Of a stretch of 40,294 bases of DNA, positions 15,946 through 24,317 are shown one piece after another; position 1 is the first letter of the stretch, and each line of letters begins with the position of its first letter. Source of the DNA: an uncultured Oscillospiraceae bacterium. Lineage in GTDB: Bacteria > Bacillota > Clostridia > Oscillospirales > Oscillospiraceae. Location of the stretch: positions 1 through 40,294 of the forward strand of contig CANRFC010000027.1 of assembly GCA_947629795.1 (NCBI GenBank). The letters run 5' to 3'. A model generated the notes under the pieces. That model had not been told where the DNA came from. It was given only the letters and a program-made list of their open reading frames with translations, and did no database searches. Position numbers and translations under genes: made by a program.

Positions 15946-17016
15946 ATGTCCGAGAGCCTGGAACAGGTAACACACATCGAGAGCGTCCGCCTGGGGGAGG
16001 ACGGAAAGAGCGTGGTCATCATCGACCAGACCCAGCTCCCCAACCGGCTGGAGTACCTCACCCTGCGCACCCGGGAGGAGATGTTCGACGCCATCAAGCT
16101 GCTGAAGGTCCGGGGCGCCCCCGCCATCGGCATCTGCGCCGGATACTGCATCTACGCCCTGGCCGCCCGGTACGGCGTCTCTGAGCCCGACAAGTTCCTG
16201 ACCCGGTTCCGGGCCGACAAGGACTTCCTCAACGCCTCCCGGCCCACCGCGGTGAACCTGAGCTGGGCCTTGGGGCGCATGGAACAGGTGCTCCTCGCCC
16301 ACATTTCCGAGCCCATCCCCGCCATTCTGGACCTCCTGCGGGCCGAATGCATCGCCATCCACCGGGAGGACATCGCCATGTGCCGGGCCATCTCGGAGTA
16401 CGGCCTGTCCCTCCTCCACGACGGTGACGGCATCCTCACCCACTGCAACGCCGGCCCCCTGGCCACCTCCCGGTACGGCACCGGCCAGGGCCCCCTCTTT
16501 CTGGGCAAGGAAAAGGGCTACACCTTCCGGGTCTTTGCCGACGAGACCCGGCCCCTCCTCCAGGGGGCCCGGCTCACCTCCTACGAGCTCCAGCGGGCGG
16601 GAGTGGATGTGACCCTCATCTGTGACAATATGGCCTCCATCGTCATGAAAAACGGCTGGATCGACGCCTGCCTGGTGGGGTGCGACCGGGTGGCCGCCAA
16701 CGGGGACGCCGCCAACAAGATCGGCACCTCCGGCGTGGCCATCCTGGCCAAGCACTACGATATCCCCTTCTACGTTCTGGGCCCCACCTCCACCATCGAC
16801 ATGGCCTGCCCCGACGGGGACCACATCCCCATCGAGCTGCGGGACCCGGAGGAGATCAAGACCAAGTTCTACGCCCAGCCCATGGCCCTGCCGGAGGTCA
16901 AGTGCTATGACCCCTCTTTCGACGTCACCGACCACTCCCTCATCACCGCCATCATCACCGAAAAGGGCATCTGCCGCCCCCCCTTCACCGACTCCCTGGC
17001 GGCACTGTTCCGGTAA
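15946..17016 (+). CDS. mtnA: S-methyl-5-thioribose-1-phosphate isomerase family protein
   Basis: A 356-residue aldose-ketose isomerase of the MtnA / eIF2B-alpha family, converting 5-methylthioribose 1-phosphate to the ribulose form (or 5-deoxyribose 1-phosphate in paralogues). The phosphate-binding sequence KVRGAPAIG (54-62) is present. Cys167 in THCNAG and Asp247 in [10 protein letters not shown] correspond to the catalytic Cys and Asp of the B. subtilis enzyme, and RPTAVNL (99-105) is also conserved. ATG 15946 follows AAAGGAG. It is the last gene of the operon and is followed at once by a terminator. No MtnK, MtnN, MtnB or MtnW is in the window, but a class II aldolase is in the same operon, which suggests the DHAP-shunt variant. 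Confidence 0.9.
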   Translation: MSESLEQVTHIESVRLGEDGKSVVIIDQTQLPNRLEYLTLRTREEMFDAIKLLKVRGAPAIGICAGYCIYALAARYGVSEPDKFLTRFRADKDFLNASRPTAVNLSWALGRMEQVLLAHISEPIPAILDLLRAECIAIHREDIAMCRAISEYGLSLLHDGDGILTHCNAGPLATSRYGTGQGPLFLGKEKGYTFRVFADETRPLLQGARLTSYELQRAGVDVTLICDNMASIVMKNGWIDACLVGCDRVAANGDAANKIGTSGVAILAKHYDIPFYVLGPTSTIDMACPDGDHIPIELRDPEEIKTKFYAQPMALPEVKCYDPSFDVTDHSLITAIITEKGICRPPFTDSLAALFR

Positions 17017-17020
17017 AGCC

Positions 17021-17052
17021 AAAGGCCGCGGGAATGATTCCCGCGGCCTTTT
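17021..17052 (+). terminator. Intrinsic terminator after mtnA
   Basis: AAAGGCCGCGGGAA, TGA and TTCCCGCGGCCTTT form a perfect 14-bp stem ending in T residues, five bases after the mtnA stop. Confidence 0.88.
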
Positions 17053-17068
17053 GTGCCCTTGCAGAGGC

Positions 17069-17101
17069 AAAAACGGAGCCCTCTCACCCGGAGAGGGCTC
17101 C
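17069..17101 (-). terminator. Intrinsic terminator of the SleB-like gene
   Basis: On the minus strand GGAGCCCTCTC and GAGAGGGCTCC pair around a short loop, followed by a T5 run (A at 17069-17073). It stands back to back with the mtnA terminator between converging genes. Confidence 0.8.
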
Positions 17102-17114
17102 CCTGCTTTTCTGC

Positions 17115-17930
17115 TCACTTTCTGCCGTAGAAGGCGTGGTCCCCAATGACGTAGAGGCGCTTGGCAAAGCTGAACACGTGGCCGTTGACGCCGTTGAACC
17201 AGTAGGCGCCGGGGACCACTTCCGCCCCGTCGGCCGCCAGCTTGGCAGCGATGATGGATTGGGCGTTGGGCGTGCAGTTGGTGGCACCGGTGAACTGGTT
17301 CTTCTGGTAGAGGACCCCGGAGACCGTGTCTGCAAAGCCCAGGCCCTTGCTTTCCACCCGGTGGAGGATCACATCGCCCACGGCGATCTTGCCCTCCAGG
17401 GACTGGTTGCCCGCCTCATGAGTGATGACCCGGGAAATGAGGTCGATCTCCTTGTCGGTATAGGGCCGGTCCTCCTCCTTCAGGGGAACGGCGCCCTGGG
17501 TGTTCAGGTTCACCTTACCGTCCCATTCCACTCCCACGCCCAGGGCCCGGCACAGGATCCGGACGGGGACCATGGCCTCTCCCTCGGCGGAGGTCAGGAT
17601 GGTATCGGGGATGTAGAGATAGCGGTCATTGACCACCAGGTAGCTCTCCCCCGCCTTGGCGGTCATGGTGAAGTCCTCCGCCGTGGCGGTATAGCGGCCG
17701 TTCTCGCACACCACCTGGGCGTCGGGCCGAAGGGCCTGAACGGTGACGGCAAAGGGCACGTGGGTGGTGCCGTCAAAATACATGGTGCCATTGAAGCCCG
17801 CATCGGCGCCGTCGATGTGAAGCTCGGCTTCACAGATGGGCTCGGGGGCCTGGACCGCCAGGGCCGGGACGGTAAGGGCCAGGACCAGAGATAGGCAAAG
17901 CAGGATGTGGGCGATACGCTTGTGCATCAT
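17115..17930 (-). CDS. Secreted cell-wall hydrolase, SleB/CwlJ type with stalk domain
   Basis: A 271-residue secreted protein. The signal peptide is residues 1-26 (MMHKR, hydrophobic stretch IAHILLCLSLVLALT, VPALA cleavage region). Residues about 35-145 form a copper-amine-oxidase-N-like stalk (YLYIPDTILTSAEGEAMVPVRILCRALGVGVEWDG). The C-terminal Hydrolase_2 domain (about 160-271) carries Glu172 in VITHEAGNQSLEGKIAVGDVILHRV and ends NGVNGHVFSFAKRLYVIGDHAFYGRK. Such enzymes cleave peptidoglycan, in spores the cortex. ATG 17930 follows GAGGAG; the longer upstream frame has no signal peptide context. It has its own promoter. Role in germination is likely but not shown. Confidence 0.88.
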   Translation of the reverse strand: MMHKRIAHILLCLSLVLALTVPALAVQAPEPICEAELHIDGADAGFNGTMYFDGTTHVPFAVTVQALRPDAQVVCENGRYTATAEDFTMTAKAGESYLVVNDRYLYIPDTILTSAEGEAMVPVRILCRALGVGVEWDGKVNLNTQGAVPLKEEDRPYTDKEIDLISRVITHEAGNQSLEGKIAVGDVILHRVESKGLGFADTVSGVLYQKNQFTGATNCTPNAQSIIAAKLAADGAEVVPGAYWFNGVNGHVFSFAKRLYVIGDHAFYGRK

Positions 17931-17974
17931 CGATTCGCTCCTCACTGTTTTTGTTTGTTTCTTTTTGTAACCGT

Positions 17975-18003
17975 ATTGTAACCTATTTCCCCGGCAATTG
18001 CAA
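17975..18003 (-). promoter_or_regulatory. Promoter of the SleB-like gene
   Basis: On the minus strand TTGCAA, a 17-base spacer and TACAAT. The signal is sigma-A like, so expression is not obviously limited to the forespore. Confidence 0.7.
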
Positions 18004-18040
18004 GACAAATTTTGGAAATTCCTCAAATGAGCATGAAAAT

Positions 18041-18077
18041 GCCCCGCCGGAGCCTCTTTTGAGGACTTCGGCGGGGC
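18041..18077 (-). terminator. Terminator of the hemolysin III gene
   Basis: On the minus strand GCCCCGCCG and CGGCGGGGC form a perfect 9-bp stem around a 19-base loop, followed by ATTTTC. It lies 14 bases past the stop codon. Confidence 0.65.
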
Positions 18078-18091
18078 GTTCAGGGCTGTTT

Positions 18092-18823
18092 TCAGACGCA
18101 GAGCACACGGTACATCAGGATAAAGTGACACAGGCTCCCGGCCAGGATGAAGAGGTGGAAGATCTCGTGGCAGCCGAACCGGGGATTGTCCCGTCCCGGC
18201 CACTTCACGGCGTAGAGCACGCCGCCCACGGTGTAGAGCACGCCCCCGGCCACCAGCCAGGCCATTCCGGCGGCGGAGAGGGTCTGGGACAGGGGGTAGA
18301 GGGCAAAGATGGCCAGCCAGCCCATCACCAAGTACACCCCGGAGGTCAGCCACCGGGGGGAGCCGATCCACACCAGGGACAAAGTGCAGGAACACAGGGC
18401 CATGGCCCAGATGACTCCGAAGATGGCCCAGCCCCAGGCGCCCCGGAGGGCGGTGAGACAGATGGGGGTATAGCTGCCGGCGATGAGCAAGGCGATGGAG
18501 CAGTGGTCCAGCTTCCGCAGGGCCAGCCGACCCGCCACCTTCACGTTCAGGCAGTGGTAGAGGGTGGAGGCGGTGTACAGGGCGATCATGGAGGCCCCGT
18601 AGATGGCGAAGGAAACCATGTGCCAGGGGTCCAGCCCCAGCAGCGCCGCCTTGCACAGCAGCACGGCAGTGCCTGCCATGGCCAGGACCGCCCCCACGCC
18701 GTGGGTGATGGCCGACCAGGGCCGCAGACCGTCATAGGGGTCTCTCCCCTTCTCTCCCCGACTGGAAAGGCGCTCCCGCCGGGTCAGGGGGGCTGAGACA
18801 GTGTTGGGTAAGACATATTCCAT
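18092..18823 (-). CDS. Hemolysin III / PAQR family membrane protein
   Basis: A 243-residue inner-membrane protein with seven predicted helices. The three family motifs are present: ITHGVGAVLAM at the start, STLYHCLNVKVAGRLALRKLDHCSIALLIAGSYTP with Ser, His and Asp, and GCHEIFHLFILAGSLCHF near the C-terminus. These residues bind a metal in the PAQR superfamily, where eukaryotic relatives are ceramidase-like receptors; the bacterial role is not established despite the name hemolysin III. The N-terminal 25 residues are polar. It has its own promoter and terminator. Confidence 0.9.
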   Translation of the reverse strand: MEYVLPNTVSAPLTRRERLSSRGEKGRDPYDGLRPWSAITHGVGAVLAMAGTAVLLCKAALLGLDPWHMVSFAIYGASMIALYTASTLYHCLNVKVAGRLALRKLDHCSIALLIAGSYTPICLTALRGAWGWAIFGVIWAMALCSCTLSLVWIGSPRWLTSGVYLVMGWLAIFALYPLSQTLSAAGMAWLVAGGVLYTVGGVLYAVKWPGRDNPRFGCHEIFHLFILAGSLCHFILMYRVLCV

Positions 18824-18857
18824 AAAGCGTCACCTGGTCTTCCTGAAGGATATCATC

Positions 18858-18886
18858 AGTATACCCTCTTTCCGAAAAACAATCAA
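18858..18886 (-). promoter_or_regulatory. Promoter of the hemolysin III gene
   Basis: On the minus strand TTGATT, a 17-base spacer and TATACT, about 35 bases before the ATG. Confidence 0.7.
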
Positions 18887-18923
18887 GAGAATTTTGAAAT
18901 ATAATTCTTAATATTATATGAAC

Positions 18924-19280
18924 TCATGATTTAGATTTCGGCTTAAAGATGAGGGCCACCAGGTAGCCGAAGAAGATGGCGGCAGTGATCCCCGCCGAGG
19001 CGGCGGTGACTCCGCCGGTGAGGGCGCCCAGGACGCCATGCTCCGCCACCGCCTTCCGGACCCCCTTGGCCAGCAGGTAGCCGAAGCCGGTAAGGGGCAC
19101 GGTGGCCCCGGCGCCGCCGAACTCCGCCACGTACTTGTAGAGCCCCAGGCCCCCCAGGATGACTCCCGAGACCACGTAGGCCACCAGGATGCGGGCGGGG
19201 GTGAGCTTGGTCTTGTCGATGAGGAGCTGACCGATGACGCACAGCAGCCCCCCGCAGAGAAATGCCTTCAGATATTCCAT
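18924..19280 (-). CDS. spoVAE: Stage V sporulation protein AE (SpoVAE/SpoVAEb)
   Basis: A 118-residue membrane protein, part of the SpoVA channel that moves Ca-dipicolinic acid into the forespore and releases it at germination. Hydrophobic helices cover most of the length (FLCGGLLCVIGQLLIDKTKLTPARILVAYVVSGVILGGLG; GFGYLLAKGVRKAV; GVTAASAGITAAIFFGYLVALIF), and the family sequence DKTKLTPARILV is present. The ATG follows GGAGGT at good spacing. The preceding gene is spoVAD, but 124 bases of hairpin-rich sequence lie between them. SpoVAC, which normally accompanies these two, is not in the window. Confidence 0.92.
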   Translation of the reverse strand: MEYLKAFLCGGLLCVIGQLLIDKTKLTPARILVAYVVSGVILGGLGLYKYVAEFGGAGATVPLTGFGYLLAKGVRKAVAEHGVLGALTGGVTAASAGITAAIFFGYLVALIFKPKSKS

Positions 19281-19404
19281 TCAAAGTTACCTCCGAGTTC
19301 AAAATGGGGTCCCCGCGGAAACGCGAAGCGTTTTCGTGGGGAGAGGAGGAGTAAGGGAGCGGGCGCAGCTTTCGGCAAAAGCCGGAAGCGGAGCCAAGCG
19401 GACT
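19281..19404 (-). other. Hairpin-rich spacer between spoVAD and spoVAE
   Basis: This 124-base spacer contains an imperfect palindrome around 19313-19342 (CCCCGCGGAAACGC with GCGTTTTCGTGGGG) and a second stem, CTTTCGGC with GCCGGAAG, near 19371-19390. There is no reading frame of note. SpoVA genes are usually nearly contiguous, so this may be a small inserted element or an RNA structure that tunes spoVAE. Confidence 0.35.
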
Positions 19405-20415
19405 TTACGACGACGAAATTGCCACCGCGTGACAGATACAGGGGATGGACTCCCCCTGCTGGGTGGAGGTGGGGGACAGCAGCGCCCCGGTGGGACAGAA
19501 GAGGATGTTCTTCCACCGCCCCTGGCGCATACCGTTGAGCAGATAGCCGGTGAGCACCGTGGCCGAACAGCCGCAGCCCGAGCCGCCGCAGTGGACGTCC
19601 TGGTTCTCCAGGTCGTAGATGAGGGTGCCACAGTCGTCGTAATTGGCAAGGTCTATCCCGTCGGCGTGGAAGAAGTCCAGCACCACCTCCTTGCCCAGCT
19701 TCCCCAGGTCGCCGGTGACGATGAGGTCATAGAAGGACGGAGCCCGGCCGGTGTCCTGAAAGTGGGCCTGAAGGGTGGCGTAGGCCGCCGGGGCCATGGC
19801 CGCCCCCATGTTGTTGGCGTCCTTGATGCCCTTGTCGATGACCTTGCCCGTGGTGATGTGGGTCACGTGGGGGCCGGGGCCCTCCTTGGCCAGCACCACC
19901 GCCCCCGCCCCGGTCACCGTCCACTGGGCGGTGGGGGTGCGCTGCCCGCCGTACTCCAGGGGGGTGCGGTACTGCCGCTCGGCGGAGCAGAAGTGGGAGG
20001 AGGTCACCGCGGCGGCAAATTGGGCAAAGCCCCCGTCGATCATCATGGCCGCCAGGGACAGGCCCTCCCCCATGGTGGAGCAGGCCCCGTAGATGCCGAA
20101 GAAGGGCACGTCCTGCCCCCGGACGGCAAAGCCCGAGCCGATGCACTGGTTCAGCAGGTCCCCGGCAAAGAGGTAGTCCAGGTTGGATGCCGCCTGGCCC
20201 GCCTTGTCCAGGGCCATGGCGAAGGCCAGCTTCTGCATGGAGGTCTCCGCCTTCTCCCAGGTCTTCTCCCCGAAAGTATCGTCCTGCTCGATGTGGTCAA
20301 AGCTGTCTGCCAGGGGGCCGTCCCCCTCCTTCTTCCCCACGATGTTGGCGTGGCCGATGATGGCGGGGGGATGGGCCAGGGCCACCGTCTGCCTTCCCAG
20401 TTTTTTTGTCGCCAA
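19405..20415 (-). CDS. spoVAD: Stage V sporulation protein AD
   Basis: A 336-residue cytosolic-side SpoVA component with a thiolase-like fold that binds dipicolinic acid during spore formation. Visible family sequences are VALAHPPAIIGHANIVGKKEGDGPLADSFDHI near the start, FGIYGACSTMGEGLSLAAMMIDGG with the conserved Cys, TAQWTVTGAGAVVLA and CGGSGCGCSATVLTGYLL. The length is normal. I chose TTG (20413-20415, MATKKLGRQTVAL) because AGGAAGGTGG precedes it and homology starts there; no in-frame ATG fits. A sigma-G-like promoter is just upstream. Confidence 0.93.
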   Translation of the reverse strand: MATKKLGRQTVALAHPPAIIGHANIVGKKEGDGPLADSFDHIEQDDTFGEKTWEKAETSMQKLAFAMALDKAGQAASNLDYLFAGDLLNQCIGSGFAVRGQDVPFFGIYGACSTMGEGLSLAAMMIDGGFAQFAAAVTSSHFCSAERQYRTPLEYGGQRTPTAQWTVTGAGAVVLAKEGPGPHVTHITTGKVIDKGIKDANNMGAAMAPAAYATLQAHFQDTGRAPSFYDLIVTGDLGKLGKEVVLDFFHADGIDLANYDDCGTLIYDLENQDVHCGGSGCGCSATVLTGYLLNGMRQGRWKNILFCPTGALLSPTSTQQGESIPCICHAVAISSS

Positions 20416-20447
20416 AGTGTCCACCTTCCTCAGAATCAGTGTGCTCT

Positions 20448-20476
20448 CAGTATGCGCCGGAGGATGAAAAATACTC
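20448..20476 (-). promoter_or_regulatory. Possible sigma-G promoter of spoVAD-spoVAE
   Basis: On the minus strand GAGTA, a 17-base spacer and CATACTG resemble the sigma-G consensus (GHATR and CATWHTA). Forespore expression is expected for spoVA genes. The match is imperfect. Confidence 0.45.
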
Positions 20477-20506
20477 CCCCGCCGTTTACTCTTGGGAAAA
20501 AATGTG

Positions 20507-20582
20507 GTATGATAGCCGCAAGCGGCTATCATACTTGACTATAATATACATGCCACAACGCCGCTGCGCGGCTGTGGCATGA
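20507..20582. repeat. Two tandem palindromes between spoVAD and the GNAT gene
   Basis: GTATGATAGCCGC and GCGGCTATCATAC (about 20507-20534) form a perfect 13-bp hairpin with an AA loop. CATGCCACA and TGTGGCATG bracket a second GC-rich hairpin (about 20550-20581). They lie between two divergent genes, so they are not gene-end terminators, and neither is followed by a T run. They may be operators or small repeat elements. Confidence 0.5.
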
Positions 20583-20615
20583 TAATCAAAAATTTACGCA
20601 AGAGAGGGGATCACC

Positions 20616-21125
20616 TTGATCCGTCACGCTGTGAAAGCGGACATGCCTGCCATCGCCCGCATTTTCGACCATGCCAGGGCCTACATGAAGGCCACCGGCA
20701 ACCCCACCCAGTGGGGAGACAAATACCCCCTCCCCCAGCAGTTGGAGGAGGATCTGGCCCTGGACCGGCTCTACGTCATCTGTGACGGCGCCGGAGCCCC
20801 CCATGCCGTCTTTGTCCTGGCCCTGGGGCAGGAGCCCAGCTACTCCCACATCGAGGGAAAATGGCTCCACGAGCGGCCCTACGGCACCATCCACCGCCTG
20901 GCCTCCGATGGGGTCCTCCACGGGTGCTTTGACGCCTGTGTGAAGTTCTGTCTCACCCAGGTCCCCGACCTGCGGGCCGACACCCATGAGAACAACAAGA
21001 CCATGCAGCACCTGCTGAAGCGCCACGGCTTTGTCTTCTGCGGGAGGGTGAATCTGGACCACCACGACGGGGACGCACGGCGCATCGCCTTCCAGTACGT
21101 GGGAGCAGATAAGGAGGGAGCCTGA
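20616..21125 (+). CDS. GNAT family N-acetyltransferase
   Basis: A 169-residue protein. MIRHAVKADMPAIARIFDHARAYMKATGNPTQWGDKYP is typical of a GNAT subfamily common in gut Clostridia, and the end DTHENNKTMQHLLKRHGFVFCGRVNLDHHDGDARRIAFQY matches the last GNAT helix and strands. The acetyl-CoA loop is less canonical (GVLHGCFDACVKFC in place of R-x-x-G-x-G), so activity is less certain. The start is TTG (20616) after AGAGGGGATCACC. It begins a tight operon with the zinc-ribbon protein and the thioesterase (gaps of one and two bases). Confidence 0.8.
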   Translation: MIRHAVKADMPAIARIFDHARAYMKATGNPTQWGDKYPLPQQLEEDLALDRLYVICDGAGAPHAVFVLALGQEPSYSHIEGKWLHERPYGTIHRLASDGVLHGCFDACVKFCLTQVPDLRADTHENNKTMQHLLKRHGFVFCGRVNLDHHDGDARRIAFQYVGADKEGA

Positions 21126-21126
21126 C

Positions 21127-21735
21127 ATGGACGAACCCAAACGCACCCTGGCCTACCTCTGCCCCAAGTGCCGGCAGAGCGTGGTGGTGGAGCGCACCGA
21201 ATTTCAACTTGCCGCCGCCCCCAACAGGCTCCCCTGCCCCTGCGGAGGCTCGGCCCTGCTGGTGGAGCTGGAGGCCAACGAGGCCCAGCTCACCGTCCCC
21301 TGTCTCTACTGCGGCCGGGACCACCACATCCGGGTCCCGGTCCACGCCCTGCTCCATGAGAAGGCCCTGGCCTTTTCCTGTAAAGCCACTGGCCTTGACT
21401 GTCTCTATGTGGGAGAGGAGCAGGCAGTGTTCCAGGCCCTTCGCCGCCTGGAGGAGGCCGCCGCCGAGATCAGCGAAAACCCCGAAGATAACGGCACTTT
21501 CCTCAACGAAAACGTGATGACCGAGGTCCTGGGTGAGCTCAGGGACATCGCCGCCCGGGGCGGGGTGTCCTGCACCTGCGGCTCCAAAAAGTATAAAGTC
21601 AAAATACTTTACAGTGCTGTGGAGCTCACCTGCGCCGACTGCGGCGCCAAGCTCCGCCTCCCTGCCGCCACCGGCGAGGATCTGGAGGACCTGTGCTGCA
21701 AATACACCCTCCTCATCGGCGGAAAAGAGGCATAA
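21127..21735 (+). CDS. Zinc-ribbon protein of unknown function
   Basis: A 202-residue cytoplasmic protein. Three Cys pairs suggest zinc ribbons: CPKC with CPCGG (residues about 13-40), CLYCGRDHHIRVP (about 59-71) and CTCGSKKYKVK with CADCGAKLRLPA (about 155-180). A helical stretch (FQALRRLEEAAAEIS, MTEVLGELRDIAARG) separates the second and third. I know similar proteins in Oscillospiraceae genomes but no function. ATG 21127 follows AAGGAGGGAGCCTGAC and lies one base after the GNAT stop, so the genes are coupled. Nucleic-acid binding is possible but only inferred from the ribbons. Confidence 0.7.
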   Translation: MDEPKRTLAYLCPKCRQSVVVERTEFQLAAAPNRLPCPCGGSALLVELEANEAQLTVPCLYCGRDHHIRVPVHALLHEKALAFSCKATGLDCLYVGEEQAVFQALRRLEEAAAEISENPEDNGTFLNENVMTEVLGELRDIAARGGVSCTCGSKKYKVKILYSAVELTCADCGAKLRLPAATGEDLEDLCCKYTLLIGGKEA

Positions 21736-21737
21736 GA

Positions 21738-22496
21738 ATGGGCCGATCCTATCTCTACGAGACCAAAATCAGCGCCGCCCAGGCCGGGCTTTGCTTCCAG
21801 TGCCGGCCCTCGGGGATGCTGGATATCCTCCAGGAGGCCGCCACCCAGGCCGCCTGCCAGTTCCACGGCTCCGGCCCCGAGATGCTGGCGAAATACAACG
21901 GCCTGTGGATGGTCACCCGCATCTGGTACCGGCTGGACCGTCCCCTTCTGTGGAACGAGGCCCTCACCGTCAGGACCTGGCACCGGGGGGGCAAGGGGGC
22001 CTTGCTCTACCGGGATTTTGACCTGCTCCAGGACGGCGTTCCCCTGGGCGAGGCCACCAGCATATGGGTGTTGGTGGACGCCGCCACCCGGAAGCCCATC
22101 CGCCTGTCCACCATCGAGGAACTTGCCGGCACCGAGGGCGGCGAGCTGTGCAAGGATATAAAGCTCGCCGGACTCAGGCTCCCGCCGGACATGGCCCTGG
22201 CTCAGGAGCGGCAGTTCCATTACAGCGACACCGACTGCAACGGCCACGTGAACAACACCCGCTACGCCGATGTGGCCGCCGACGCCCTGGGGCTGGACCG
22301 CCTCCTCCCCCAGGGGCAGTTCGTCTCCTCCCTCCAGGTGGGCTACCTCCACGAGTGCCTGGCGGGGGACTCTCTGCGCGTCCTCACCGGGACCCAGGAG
22401 GGCCGGCACTTTGTCCAGGGAGTGGACCCCGACGGCGTCAGCCGCTTCGACGCGGCTCTGACCCTCTCTCCCCTGCCTGAAAAACAAGTCCCTTGA
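21738..22496 (+). CDS. Acyl-ACP thioesterase
   Basis: A 252-residue double hot-dog protein that would release fatty acids from acyl carrier protein. The first domain holds MLDILQEAATQAACQFHGSG and NGLWMVTRIWYRLDRPLLWNEALTVRTWHRGGKG. The second holds HYSDTDCNGHVNNTRYADVAADALG with the family Asn-His motif (CNGHVNNTRY), and FVSSLQVGYLHECLAGDSLRVLTG. The length is normal for bacterial FatA-like thioesterases. ATG 21738 is two bases after the zinc-ribbon stop. The next gene, guaB, has its own promoter. Confidence 0.88.
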   Translation: MGRSYLYETKISAAQAGLCFQCRPSGMLDILQEAATQAACQFHGSGPEMLAKYNGLWMVTRIWYRLDRPLLWNEALTVRTWHRGGKGALLYRDFDLLQDGVPLGEATSIWVLVDAATRKPIRLSTIEELAGTEGGELCKDIKLAGLRLPPDMALAQERQFHYSDTDCNGHVNNTRYADVAADALGLDRLLPQGQFVSSLQVGYLHECLAGDSLRVLTGTQEGRHFVQGVDPDGVSRFDAALTLSPLPEKQVP

Positions 22497-22508
22497 CCTG
22501 CAAATCTA

Positions 22509-22537
22509 TTGCCCAAAGTCAAAATCAGTGGTATAAT
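22509..22537 (+). promoter_or_regulatory. Sigma-A promoter of guaB
   Basis: TTGCCC, a 17-base spacer and TATAAT. Transcription would start near 22544, giving a leader of about 30 bases with AAAGGAGAA before the ATG. No purine riboswitch fits into that leader. Confidence 0.8.
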
Positions 22538-22539
22538 AA

Positions 22540-24051
<1,512 letters not shown>

Positions 24052-24070
24052 TGGAACGAAGCATATGAAA

Positions 24071-24114
24071 AAGGAGCGTTGCAGAACAAGACATTCTGCA
24101 ACGCTCCCCTTTTT
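24071..24114. terminator. guaB terminator, copy A of a dispersed hairpin family
   Basis: GGAGCGTTGCAGAA (24073-24086), the 7-base loop CAAGACA and TTCTGCAACGCTCC (24094-24107), then CC and five T. The same hairpin, with small paired changes, returns at 31815-31857 and 40220-40264. It marks the left edge of the low-GC cassette. Confidence 0.85.
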
Positions 24115-24166
24115 GTCTGAAAAGAGGGATCCAGATCATTCCCACAAACATATCATAATGCTAACA

Positions 24167-24210
24167 GCGAGGTTAGGCAATCCTTTAGAATCCTAACCTC
24201 GCTGCTTTTT
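24167..24210 (+). terminator. Second terminator downstream of guaB
   Basis: AGCGAGGTTAGG and CCTAACCTCGCT form a perfect 12-bp stem followed by GCTTTTTT on the plus strand. No plus-strand gene ends between this and the guaB terminator, so it is either a backup or a remnant of a lost gene. The rest of 24115-24317 shows no coding frame of note. Confidence 0.75.
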
Positions 24211-24317
24211 TGTCCTTATTTTGAAGCGGACCATTTTCCTCGTCTTCCCGCCGCCTCCAACGCCGGAGAGCGTCGAAACAGGACATATGCATTTTAAACA
24301 AAAAATGAAAGACCGAT

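Noticed and set aside
20535-20545. Promoter TTGACT with TATAAT for the GNAT gene at 20616
   Set aside because: The two hexamers overlap, and the position 17 bases upstream of TATAAT has no -35 match.
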